Of a DNA stretch of 40,555 nucleotides, positions 1-12,000 are shown piece after piece. The position numbers were made by a program, and so were the translations under genes. Origin of the DNA: Reclinomonas americana ATCC 50394 (Eukaryota > Jakobida > Jakobea > Jakobida); NCBI GenBank assembly GCA_048213135.1, contig PS015218.1, positions 13,269 through 53,823 on the forward strand, given 5' to 3'. The notes under the pieces are model-generated. The model did no database searches. It was not told the origin of the DNA and saw nothing but the letters and a program-made list of their open reading frames with translations. The first letter of the stretch is position 1. Each line of letters opens with the position of its first letter.

Positions 1-3000
1 TGGCTCGCGCTCATCTACATTCATCATCAACGAGAGTTGCGTGAACTGCATTCAATGTTTCGTGGCTTGCAGGGTTCTCATTTGTGCTTCTTTGTCCACA
101 GGCAATGTGATACCGACTGCGCCAGTGCTGTCCACCAGCACGTACGTTCCCCCGTTGGCCCTAGGAGCCGCCATTGGCACACTCGCCGCCACCGATGTGA
201 ACACTGGGCAGACGCTGTCGTTCACCATCACCGGCGGTAGCGCGCAGGCCTCCTTCTCTCTGGTCGGCACCGATCTTGTCTCTGCTGTCGCGGGCCTCAC
301 CGGCAGCGGCCTGCAAGTCACGGTCACTGTCTCCGACGGCGCAGGAGGCAGCAACTCGAGCACTTTCCTCATCAACGAAGGTGATTCGCATTGCCATTGT
401 GTGTATCATGTTTGCCATACTCACGTGAATCGCAGCCAATGTGTCTCCAACTGCTCCCACCCTCTCGACCAACGCCTACATTCCTCCGCTGGCACTCAAC
501 GGTGTCATTGGCCTGCTCTCGTCAAGCGACGTGAACACGGGCCAAACGCTGACGTACGCCGTCACCGGAGGCGCCAATCAGTCCATATTCAATATCAGCG
601 GCAACAGTCTCCGTGCCAATGTGGCCAGTCTCACTGGCAACGGCCTGCAAGTAACAGTGACGGTCAGCGACGGCGCCGGTGGCTCAACCACAAGTTCATT
701 TGTCATCAGCGAAGGTGTGCATTCACACACACATACGCTCACACACTTGTCTTTCTTGAGTTACTCACGCCGTCTGTGTGCAGCCAATGTGTCGCCGTCG
801 TCGCCGGTGCTGTCGACCCTGGTGTACCAGCCACCTCTCGCTCTCCATGGAACTATTGGCACGCTGTCGGCGACCGACGTGAACACGGGCCAGACACTGT
901 CGTTCTCCATCACTGGCGGTGCCGATCAGGCGTCGTTTGAGATCAATGGAACCACTCTGCGCTCCAGTGTCGCGGGTCTGGTCGGTTCGAGTCTGCAAGT
1001 CGTCGTGACAGTAAGCGACGGTGCCGGTGGATCGTCACAGGCCACATTCATTGTCACATCAAGTGCGTTGTCTTTCTCCATGGTTTGAGCTTTTTCTTTG
1101 CTGATTTCTCACACTCCGCAGTTGGCCCCGTGGACATGGCTCTATCCTCGACCACCTACACGCCACCGACCTCGACCGCGAATACAGTGATTGGCACGCT
1201 CTCCACAACCGACACATCTGCCTCTTCACCCTACACCTACGCGGTCGTGGGCGGAGCCGATGCTGCTGTCTTCTCGGTCATTGGAGATCAGCTGGTTATC
1301 CGAGCTGCGGGCCAGCGAGGCACTGGCCTGCAAGTGCAGGTGCTGTCAACCAATGCCAGTGGACAAACGCTGGCCAAGTTCTTTACCATCAACGACGGTG
1401 ACTGACAGTGGTTGGTGAAATCAAAAGTGTGTCGATGCTCACTCCCTTCTGTCGCTTGCAGTACCCGTGGCCCCGACTGACGTACTTTTATCCTCGTCGG
1501 CCTACGCACCGCCCACACCCGCTGCCAATACGGTGGTGGGCACACTCACTGGAGTCGACGGCAATGCGAACGACGCACTGTCACTGTCGATCGTCGGTGG
1601 TGCGAATAGTGCTCTCTTCGACATTGTCGGCTCGCAGTTGGTACTCCGCAACGTAGGCCAGCAGGGCAGCAATTTGCAAGTCACCGTCCGAGTCAGTGAT
1701 CCGTCCGGCGCGCACGTTGACAAGACGTTTACCGTCAACGAAGGTGCGTGCATGTGCTTCTCTGCCTTCTTGTGTCTGTGTCGCTCATCGAGTCTGTCGC
1801 TAGCCAATGTGCCTCCGTCAGCACTGGCACTCTCTACCACCACGTACTCGCCGGTACCCGCACCCGTTGGCACCATCGTTGCCACGCTCTCAACCACGTG
1901 CGTTTGCACTTACGATTGTTCCTGGTCCATCTGGGGTTCGTGAAATCCTCACTCTGCACGTCACCACAGAGACGCGAACTGCTGTCAGAGCATGACGTAC
2001 TCGATTGTTGGTGGCGCTGCTGCGTCTCGATTCAGCATCTCCGGGAACCAACTGGTGGTCGACAGCAGTGGCGGTCCGCTCACCGGCAACAGCCTGAGCA
2101 TTGTGGTGCGTGTCGATGACGGTGCAGGCGGTGTTCGAGACCAGACATTTGTGCTGGACGAGGCCAATGTGGCACCGACGGCGGTGACCTTGTCGTCGAT
2201 GACATACACGCCGCCGTCACCGTTGGGCACGGTCGTTGGCACGCTGGCGGCTGTGGATGCCAATTGCTGTCAATCGTTCACCTATTCCATGTGCGTTCAC
2301 CGTTGAGCTGGGACATTCTGCTTTATCGTTCTCACGCAAGTCTTCTTTGTCAGTGTTGGTGGACCTGATGCCAGCAAGTTCTCCGTGTCGGGAGACCAGC
2401 TGGTGGTTGCAGCTGCCACTCTCAACACGTCGCCTCTCACCGTGATTGTGCACGCCGACGACGGCGCGGGCGGCTCTGTCGACCAGACACTGACCATCAC
2501 TGAAGGTTTGTGTGGCCGGCAGTGGGTTAGCACATCTGCTGCGCGTGTGGTTCACTTCTTGTTGCGCAGCTAATGTGCCGCCGAGTGATCTTCTGCTGTC
2601 GCCATCAACGTATGTGCCGCCAGCGGCACAGGGATCAGTTATTGGCTCTCTGTTTGTGATCGACGCCAACTGTTGTCAGTCACACACCTACTCCATGTTG
2701 CGCAACGACCAGCCGTGTTTTCTTTGCTGCTTACCTTCTCGTGTGCCTGCCAGCTGATCCCCTCTATCATGCAGTGTTGGAGGCGCAAACCAGGGTCTGT
2801 TTGCGGTCTCCGGCACCGACTTGCTTGCCAATGTTCCCGGTGGCTTGTCGGGCACTGGATTGCTGGTCACCATTCGTGTCTCTGATGGATTCTCCTCGTT
2901 GGACCGCACATTTACTGTCAACGAAGGTGTGTGTGTGTGTGTTGCGGAAATGACCGACGAGCTCGTACACCGCAAAGTGTGCCTTACTGACTGATGGGTG

Positions 3001-6000
3001 ACTTGTCGACTGCAGTCAACGTGGCACCAAGCGACATTATTTTGTGGGGGACAACGTACACTCCGCCGACCTCGAGCGCGAATGTCGTGGTGGGCTTCTT
3101 CACCTCGTTGGATGCCAACACGGGCGACACATTCACCTACTGTTGCGTCGTGCATGGATTGCAATTGTGTGGGGGTTACCATCTCTGATTGAGACTGACA
3201 TGATCGTGATCTCGTCAATGTCAATGCAGCAATCTCTGGCGGCCCGCACTCTGCCATGTTCAACATCAATGGCACGCAACTACGACTGAGCGCCGCAAAC
3301 TCTCGTGGCGATCCACTGCGGGTCGAAGTGCAGTCGACCGACGCGGCCGGTGCCTGGGTCCGCAAGCTGTTTATCATCACTGAAGGTCCCACATCTCTGT
3401 CGATCATGCCTGTTGTATGTCATCTCACTCGTCCGTACGCACAGTGAACGTGCCGCCATCGGCATTGGTGCTGAGCTCCAACACATATGTGCCGCCAACT
3501 CTCACCGCCGGAGTGGTGGTGGGTTCGCTCACCACCGTCGACGCCAACACGCTGGGCTCATACACGTACACGGTCGTCGCCGGCTTCAACGAATCGCTGT
3601 TTGTGCTCAGCGGGTCGACGCTATCGCTGGCACTGGCGGGGCAGACTGGCAACAACCTGCGTATCCGCATCGAAGTATCCGATGGTCGTGGTGGAACTAT
3701 GCAGACAACATTTACGTGAGTGTGCTGTCGCGGAGATTTGTGGTTCTCATTTTGATTCTCGCATCTAACTTTTTGTTTCTAACGTGCGCCTCCGTGTCTC
3801 TCTCTCTCCGCGCACAGCATCAACGAAGGTACCGTTAATTGCACATGATTCCACGCCTCTACTGTCCACTGATTGTATTTGTTTCGCGTTCTGCAGCCAA
3901 CGTGCCACCAGCAAACCTGGCGCTGTCGACAACGTTCTACGCTCCACGTAGTTTGCAGAATGCTTTGATTGGAGTGCTGTCGGCCACCGATGCTAACTGC
4001 TGTCAGAGTCTTTCGTACACTCTCATTGGCAATGACGACGACTCCAAGTTCTATGTTACGCACCGTCTGTCATTCGCTGTGTTGGTGTCGCGCGACTCTA
4101 GATCTGATTGTATGCTATGCGCAGATTGGTGGTGTTGCTGGTAACGAGCTGCATGTACAGACGCTGGTGCTGAGCGGCATGGTGTGTATTCACGCGGCTG
4201 CAAGAGAGTGTGTGACCCTTGCTCACGTGGAACGTTGCAGAACCTCGTCATCACTGTTCGCGTGAGTGACGGCAACGGCGGCTCACAAGACACCACTTTC
4301 TTCCTCAACGAAGGTGCGATGTGCTGCTGTCCGCCATCCTTGTGCACCTGTTGCTTACGTTGTTGTTTCAGTCAACGTTGCACCGTCGAGCATCTCGTTG
4401 TCACCGGCGACGTACGCGCCACCTTTGGCAGCTGCCAACACCGTGGTTGGCACACTGTCGGCTGTCGACGCCAACTGCTGTCAGACGGTGACGTACACGA
4501 TCCTGGCGGGTGGCTCCGGNNNNNNNNNNNNNNNNNNNNNNNNNNNNNNNNNNNNNNNNNNNNNNNNNNNNNNNNNNNNNNNNNNNNNNNNNNNNNNNNN
4601 NNNNNNNNNNNNNNNNNNNNNNNNNNNNNNNNNNNNNNNNNNNNNNNNNNNNNNNNNNNNNNNNNNNNNNNNNNNNNNNNNNNNNNNNNNNNNNNNNNNN
4701 NNNNNNNNNNNNNNNNNNNNNNNNNNNNNNNNNNNNNNNNNNNNNNNNNNNNNNNNNNNNNNNNNNNNNNNNNNNNNNNNNNNNNNNNNNNNNNNNNNNN
4801 NNNNNNNNNNNNNNNNNNNNNNNNNNNNNNNNNNNNNNNNNNNNNNNNNNNNNNNNNNNNNNNNNNNNNNNNNNNNNNNNNNNNNNNNNNNNNNNNNNNN
4901 NNNNNNNNNNNNNNNNNNNNNNNNNNNNNNNNNNNNNNNNNNNNNNNNNNNNNNNNNNNNNNNNNNNNNNNNNNNNNNNNNNNNNNNNNNNNNNNNNNNN
5001 NNNNNNNNNNNNNNNNNNNNNNNNNNNNNNNNNNNNNNNNNNNNNNNNNNNNNNNNNNNNNNNNNNNNNNNNNNNNNNNNNNNNNNNNNNNNNNNNNNNN
5101 NNNNNNNNNNNNNNNNCTGCTGCGACGTATTCACCTATTCCATGTTGCGACATTGTGCTCGACGACATTTCTCCGGTGCGTGCTCACATCACTCACTTGG
5201 TCGTGCCTACCCACAGAGTCGGTGGCGCCGATGCGGCCTTGTTCGCTGTCGTTGGATCGCAGATCCGCACCGCCGTGCCGAGCTTGAGTGGACGCAACCT
5301 TCAGGTGATTGTGCGAACAGATGATGGTCGTGGTGGAACGGTGGATACGACGCTGTCTCTCGGTGATGGTGCGCTGGAGTTGATCGTGTCCCTTGTACGG
5401 AGAGTGACGCGATACTGACACAGACAGAACCTTCGTTACCCGTTCGCAGCCAATGTTGCTCCGTCCGGCATCTCTCTCTCGTCGAACACATACACGCCGG
5501 CCACGTTGGCTGCGAATCAGCCAGTGGGCACGTTGAGCGCCACCGACCTCAATGCCTGGGACACGGCGACGTTCTCCATTGTTGGCGGTGCTAACCAGGC
5601 GCTGTTCACCATCATTGGAAATCAGCTGTGCTTGCGCAATGCTGGTCAGACGGGAACCAATCTGTCCGTGATTGTGCGAGCCACCGACACGGCCGGTGCC
5701 TCACTCGATGTGCCGTTCACTGTCAACGATGGTATGCCGATGATTGACTGACATGTGACGCAGCCTTCGGAGACTCACACTGCTCTCCCTCGCAGTACCG
5801 GTGGCACCCACGTCGGTGTCGCTCTCCTCCAGTACCTACGTGCCACCCACCGCCTCAGCCAATGGGGTGGTCGGCGTTCTGACGACTGCTGACTCCAACG
5901 CGACTGACTCGTTCACCTACTCGGTTGTTGGCGGCGCCGACGCTGCCCTCTTTGATGTTGTCAATGGCAATCTGGTGTTCAAGAACGCCGGGCAACGCGG

Positions 6001-9000
6001 TGACGGACTGCAGGTGGTGGTACGATCGACAGACTCCACCGGCAACTTTGTGGATCAGCCATTTGTGTTGAACGAGGGTGTGTCATTCTCGTTGATGCGT
6101 TTCCTCGATATCGATCGTTTCCAGTGCTGACATGTCGTGATGATTGATTCACGCAGCCAATGTGCCGCCTTCCAACCTCCTGCTGGACAGCACGTCATAT
6201 GTGCCACTGGATCCGACGCCGGGACAAGTGGTTGGCATCCTTCAAGGCGTGGATGCGAACACCGCCTCAACATTCACCTATTCGATTGTTGGCGGTGCCG
6301 ATGCTAGTCTGTTCTACATCTCCGGCAACCAGCTGCGCCTCGTCAACACCAACCAGTCCGGCAACAACCTGCAGGTGCTGATTCAAGTCAGCGACGGTCG
6401 CGGTGGCACCCTACAGCAATCGTTTTTGATCTCGGAGGAGAATGTCGTGCCCACCGACATCCATTTGAGTGGCACGACATATGTGCCTCCCACCAGCGGG
6501 CCATTCACGGTGGTCGGCACGCTGGCTACTGAGGACAGCAACGTCGGGCAGTCGCACACCTACACGCTGCAGCCGGTGGGCGACTTCGCGGTGTTCGACA
6601 TTGCAGCCGACGTGTTGCGCATTCGTGCCGCGGGCCAAGTGGGCCACTCGTTCAGCATTCAGATCCTGACTGACGATGGCGCTGGTGGCACGTTCTTGAA
6701 GTGGTTTACCATCACCGACGGTGAGTAGTACGCTTCGATGAGCATCGTAACCCCAAGTGTTCAAATTAACACACTAACACGCTGTTTCTCGTGCAGTGAA
6801 TGTCCCTCCCACGGACATTGGTCTGTCGCCCGCATCGTACCTGCCGCCGACATTGGCAGCCAATACGGTTGTGGGCACTCTCTCAGCCACTGATGCCAAT
6901 GGTTTTGTATTGCTTCTTAGCTGCACACAATTGTTTCTGTTACTCATCCTTCATCTTTTCCGTCTCTCTTCCGTCGCNNNNNNNNNNNNNNNNNNNNNNN
7001 NNNNNNNNNNNNNNNNNNNNNNNNNNNNNNNNNNNNNNNNNNNNNNNNNNNNNNNNNNNNNNNNNNNNNNNNNNNNNNNNNNNNNNNNNNNNNNNNNNNN
7101 NNNNNNNNNNNNNNNNNNNNNNNNNNNNNNNNNNNNNNNNNNNNNNNNNNNNNNNNNNNNNNNNNNNNNNNNNNNNNNNNNNNNNNNNNNNNNNNNNNNN
7201 NNNNNAGTTGCCGATGTGCACGCCTTCAGTATCGTCGGTGGCTCAAATGCAGCTGCATTCGACATTGTGAGTGGCAACCGTCTGGTGCTGCGCAACATTG
7301 GTCAGCGAGGCACCCTCGCAGTGGTCGTTCGAGCCACGGATGCCGCCGGGGCCAATTTCGACAAACTGTTGCGTTAATCATTTGTCTTGCTTCCGCATCA
7401 GTCGGTGTGCTCACGCTGCCTCCACTTTTCCAGATTTACCGTCGTCGATGGTTGCGTACCATTTTTGTCACTTGGCTGTCATCCTCAAAGTGTACCTCCT
7501 TTTCTAAGTTTTTTGTCTTTCCCTCACAGACCCGGTTTCACCGTCGGCTATCACCGTGTCGGCGACGACGTATTCCGCACCCACGCCGTCTGCAAATACG
7601 CCGGTCGCCACGTTGACAGCCGTTGACGGTAACATCAGCGACACGTTCACGTTCTCAATCGTGGGTGGCGCTTCGGCCGCCTTGTTTGATGTGCAAGGGA
7701 ACCAGCTGGTTCTCCGCTCTGCGGGCCAGACGGGCAACGGACTGCAGGTAGTTGTGCAGGTGAGTTCACAGGATTGTCCGTGTCCAAGTGCGCTGCCTTT
7801 GTGCTTGCTGACTGTTGTGTGCAGGTGACGGACAGCACTGGCCGGAGTGCGGTGCAGACGCTGACATTCAACGAAGGTCGGTCATCGCTTACTGCTACTT
7901 GTCGCTGGTTATTTCTCATCAAGATTTCTCGCACCATGGCCAGTCAATGTGCCACCAACGGCACTTGCACTCTCACCGCAACTGTACACGCCGCCGGGCG
8001 TGGTGGGTGCCACTGTTGGTCAGCTGACGACCACCGACAGCAATACCGGAGAGACATTTACGTACTCGATTGTCGGCGGTGCCAATCAGCTGGCCTTCAG
8101 CATCAGCAACGATCGCCTGTTGGTGGCCACCACGGGACTCTCCGGTAATGGCCTTTTGGTGCAAGTGCGTTCCACCGACTCGGGCGGTCTTTCCATTACA
8201 TCCACCTTCACAATCAACGAAGGTCTGTGAAGCCTCTCCGCCTGTCTCCTGAATCGATGATTGGCACACTCACGCTTCCTCCACCACCAGCCAACGTGCC
8301 ACCGACGTCCATCTCGCTCAGCAACAACACCTACACTCCACCAACCACCAGCGCCCTGCAGCCCATTGGCATTCTCAGTGCTGTGGATGTGAACACTGGC
8401 CAAACTGTGTCATTTACCGTCCGACCTGGCGGCTCCGGCGCCCTCTTCACCGTGTTGGCCACGATGCCACCCCAGTTGGCCTTCGTGGCGGCAGGTCAGC
8501 GTGGCACTGCCTTGACTGTCACGGTAATTTGACGAAGAAGTGCCAGAGTATGTGGTTGCAGCATTGCGTCTTTGTGACTGACATTTTTGTGGCGCTGCAC
8601 GCAGATTCGAGCGACGGACTCGGTTGGCGGCTTCTCCGACCGCAATTTTGTTATCAACGACTGTTGCGTTGTTACTCGCCAACAGTCGCAATCTTGCTCT
8701 CCCGCCCCCTCACTACAGCTACTTTTTGCGCAGTGCCCGTGCCACCCACCGCCATGGCGCTGTCTTCATTGACGTACACACCGCCGACTGCCGTCGCGAA
8801 CACTGTGGTCGGCATCCTCAGCGCGGTAGACGAGAACACGGCTGACACATTTACGTGGTCGATTGTGCCGGGTGGTCAGTCGAATCTCTTCGACGTGTCG
8901 CCGACAGGTGCTCTCATGCTGCGAAACGCCGGTCAAGGTGGCAATGGATTGCAGGTCACTGTCAAGGTTTGTGGAGCAGCCTCTTTCGTGGGGAGATTGG

Positions 9001-12000
9001 TGTTTCCTTGCTGACTGTCAAATTGCAGGTGACCGACAGCGCCGGTAACACGCTGACTCGCACATTCACTATCGACGAAGGTTTGACCTTATCTGCTTGC
9101 TTGATGTGCGACGCGCGATGATGTGCTAATTCGTATTCGTGTCGGCAGCCAATGTGCCACCGCAATCTACCACGTTGACGCCCAACACGTTTGTTCCTCC
9201 GACACTGGCGGTGAATACAGTGGTGGGCACGCTGTCGACAGTGGACGCCAACTGCTGTCAGTCGTGGACGTACACGATTCAGCCGGGCTTGCAGGGGGCT
9301 GTGTTCAACAGTTTCGTGCGCGAGTTTGTTAGTTTCCCAATCTTCTGCGCAGTAACACTTACCTATGTGGCCTTGTGTCGCAGTCTTTGGCAATCAGCTC
9401 CGCATCTCGTCAGCTGGTGTGAAAGGCTACGGAATGCAGTTGGTGGTGCGCACCACTGACAGCGCTGGTGGCATTCTGGACTCAACGCTGACGGTTACCG
9501 AACGTGCGTCTCTCGATCATGACGTGCTTATCGTGTTCTTGTGGCAGCGTCTCACATCTTGTGTATTCTATTCTCCATAGAAAATGTGCCACCCACCATT
9601 CTCTCTCTGTCGTCCTCCACGTACATACCGGCTACTGTGACGACGAACACCGTCATCGGTGCACTCTCTGTGTTTGATGCCAACTCTTCGCCTCCGGAGG
9701 CGCACGTATTTTCGATTGTGGGCGGGTCGTCGTCATCGCTGTTCAACGTTCTCGGTGCCAATCTGGTGCTGGTGAACGCCAGCCAGGTTGGCACCAACCT
9801 GCATGTCATTGTGGTGCGTTGGTTGTTTTTGAAGGGCAGTATGTGGTCGTGCTATGGACTGACTGCATGGAAACAGCGCGTCACGGATACACTCGGCCCG
9901 GCATCACTCGACAAGGAGTTTGTCGTCACTGATGGTGCGTAGCTCGGTCTTCATCCTCTGTTACATCTCCTTTATTCCTCACCGCATCATCCCTAGTTCC
10001 GGTGCCGCCACGGGCCGTTCTGATGTCGTCGTACTCCTACACACCTGCGTCTGCCACTCCCAACACACCCGTCGGCAATCTCACGGTGCTTGACGACAAC
10101 GTGACCGATATTGCCACATTCTCGCTGGTCGGTGGCGCCAATATGAATCTCTTCGCAATCGTCGGTTCCACGTTGGTAGTGCGCAACGCTGGTCAGGTGG
10201 GAAACAACTTGAGCGTGATTGTTCGCGCCACCGACAGCGCCGGCCTGTTCCGAGACGAAGTTTTCACCATCAGCGAAAGTTGCGTCTTTTCGTTTGTTCT
10301 TGCTTTGCAATCTTGTTGCTCTCCCCTCTCTCGTCACCTCTACCCCTTTCCTATTCTCTCTCATTCTTTGATGACTCTGGCTCGCAATCCTTATTTTTCG
10401 TCTTCCCTTACGCCCAATGCATGCAGGTAACTCGCCTCCCACAAATATTGGACTCAGCAAGCAGTATTATGTGGCGCCTACCTTGACCAACAATTTCGTG
10501 CTCGGTACACTCTCAGCAGTCGATGCCAACTCGCAAGATTCTTTCATGTACTCCATCGTGCCTGGCCAGGGCGATGCACTGCTCAACATCAACAACGCGG
10601 CCGTGCCACCTGAGCTGCGCATCACGGCAGCAGGACAGACAGCCTCCAATCTTGTCGTTACCATTCGTGTCACCGACAGCGGTGGCGCCTCATTCCAGAA
10701 GACGTTTGTGATTGCCGCCAGTTTCGTTCTCGTTCTCTTCTTCTCGTGCAAGTCGCCGTATGCCGTCATCGCTAACGACTGCCTTTGATTGCCTGCCACC
10801 TCCTCGCAGTCGCTGCAACTGGATTCTTACCAGCCACGGCGGCCACTGACACATTGTCGAGTGGCTTCACTGTTGTCGGCACGAACCTGGCAAGCACCCA
10901 GTTCTTCCAGCTGCAGTCTGCTAGCACGGCTCCCTGCAATGGCTCCGGCATTCCGCTCACATCGACCACCGTGGTCTCGCAGGCAGCATCGTTGCCGCTG
11001 GGTGTCACCCCCGGCCCCATTCCGACCGGCAGCTGTTACGTACACCTTCTATCAAGTGCTGTGTGGCGTGCGCGTGTCTCTCACGTCGAGTGCAGACATT
11101 GTGTGTTTCTCGGTGGACGGCGTCTCGCCGTACGTGCAAGTGGGCACGACCAGCTTGTCAATCGGTGTGTAGCAGTATGTGAGGCTTGTGTTGGTCTTGG
11201 CAGTCCTGTTGATTTCTTGCACAGTGCGCGCGGCTGCACTGATTCCCAATGCCGTTGTTGCTGACGAATCAGCGAAGCGCATCACCGTTCAAGGTAATGG
11301 GTTGAACAAGGCGCGCAATGTGTTCAAGTTAGTGCTGCGGTCGACGACATGTGCCAGCGGTGCTGCTGTTGGCACAATCACTGGTGAGGAAGAGACCTTA
11401 TTTTGCGTGTTTCTGCTGACGCGTTGCTCATTCGCGCTGTGCAGTGGATCCTGTTGGACCAACCGACACGTCCCTTGAGTTGCTGGTCGCCGTGCCTGTG
11501 CCAGCCGACCTGGTGAACGGCACATTCCTGCGCATGTGTATCCAGGTCAATGTCGGCACGCCATTTGTTGAGTTCACGCCAGTGGCGAGCAACGGCGATG
11601 TCACCGCAGGTACGACAAAAAGTCGATCCCTTCCTGACCGTGTTTGCGTGCTGAAATAACTGACGATCATTCTCGCAGTGGTGATCTCGTCAATCGTCCC
11701 CAATGTTCTTTCTGTCGGCACATCGCCACTCTCTGTGCAGCTGGTTGGCGCACACCTCGATGCCGCCGATCAGTACGTGGTGGCACTTCCGTCGACCACA
11801 TGCACCGTGCCTGCTGGTAGCAGCCCGGCTGGCGCAATCACTACCACGGTCGTCACTGCGCCACCCTCCTCAGCCACGCTCACGCTGGCACTCCCGCTGA
11901 CGGCCGGGGTGTATAAGTTGCGTTAAGAGGGGAGATGTACAAGGACAGGTCAATGTGCATAATCCACTCATGCACTGTCTTGGTGCGCGCAGGGTGTGCA

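Larger units (their letters stand above)
1..10720 (+). other. Array of about 26 cadherin-like repeats, mostly one repeat per phase-1 exon
   Basis: Each unit is about 93 aa. It opens with NVPPT/NVAPS, a beta strand LS..TY.PP, then VGTL.A.DANTGDTFTYS, a VGGADAALF segment, a GNQLVLRNAGQ.GN.LQV strand, and closes with TDS.G....TFTINEG. Exons: 1-35, 102-380, 436-714, 784-1062, 1122-1397, 1462-1743, 1804-1897, 1970-2290, 2354-2505, 2570-2696, 2775-2926, 3016-3141, 3230-3385, 3445-3715, 3818-3828, 3897-4054, 4125-4181, 4241-4313, 4372-gap, 5117-5143, 5217-5368, 5450-5731, 5796-6077, 6157-6720, 6797-6901, gap-7367, 7434-7450, 7530-7759, 7825-7876, 7944-8222, 8291-8523, 8605-8662, 8734-8966, 9029-9080, 9149-9310, 9384-9503, 9581-9813, 9877-9934, 9997-10278, 10427-10720. 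The boundary intron always splits the last Gly codon after its first base (phase 1). The conserved Asp residues suggest calcium binding, but the classical DxNDN linker is absent. Confidence 0.88.

Noticed and set aside
1-10720. Bacterial giant adhesin or contaminant contig
   Set aside because: The repeats resemble bacterial cadherin-like modules, but every repeat is interrupted by spliceosomal introns, and neighbouring genes are eukaryotic.
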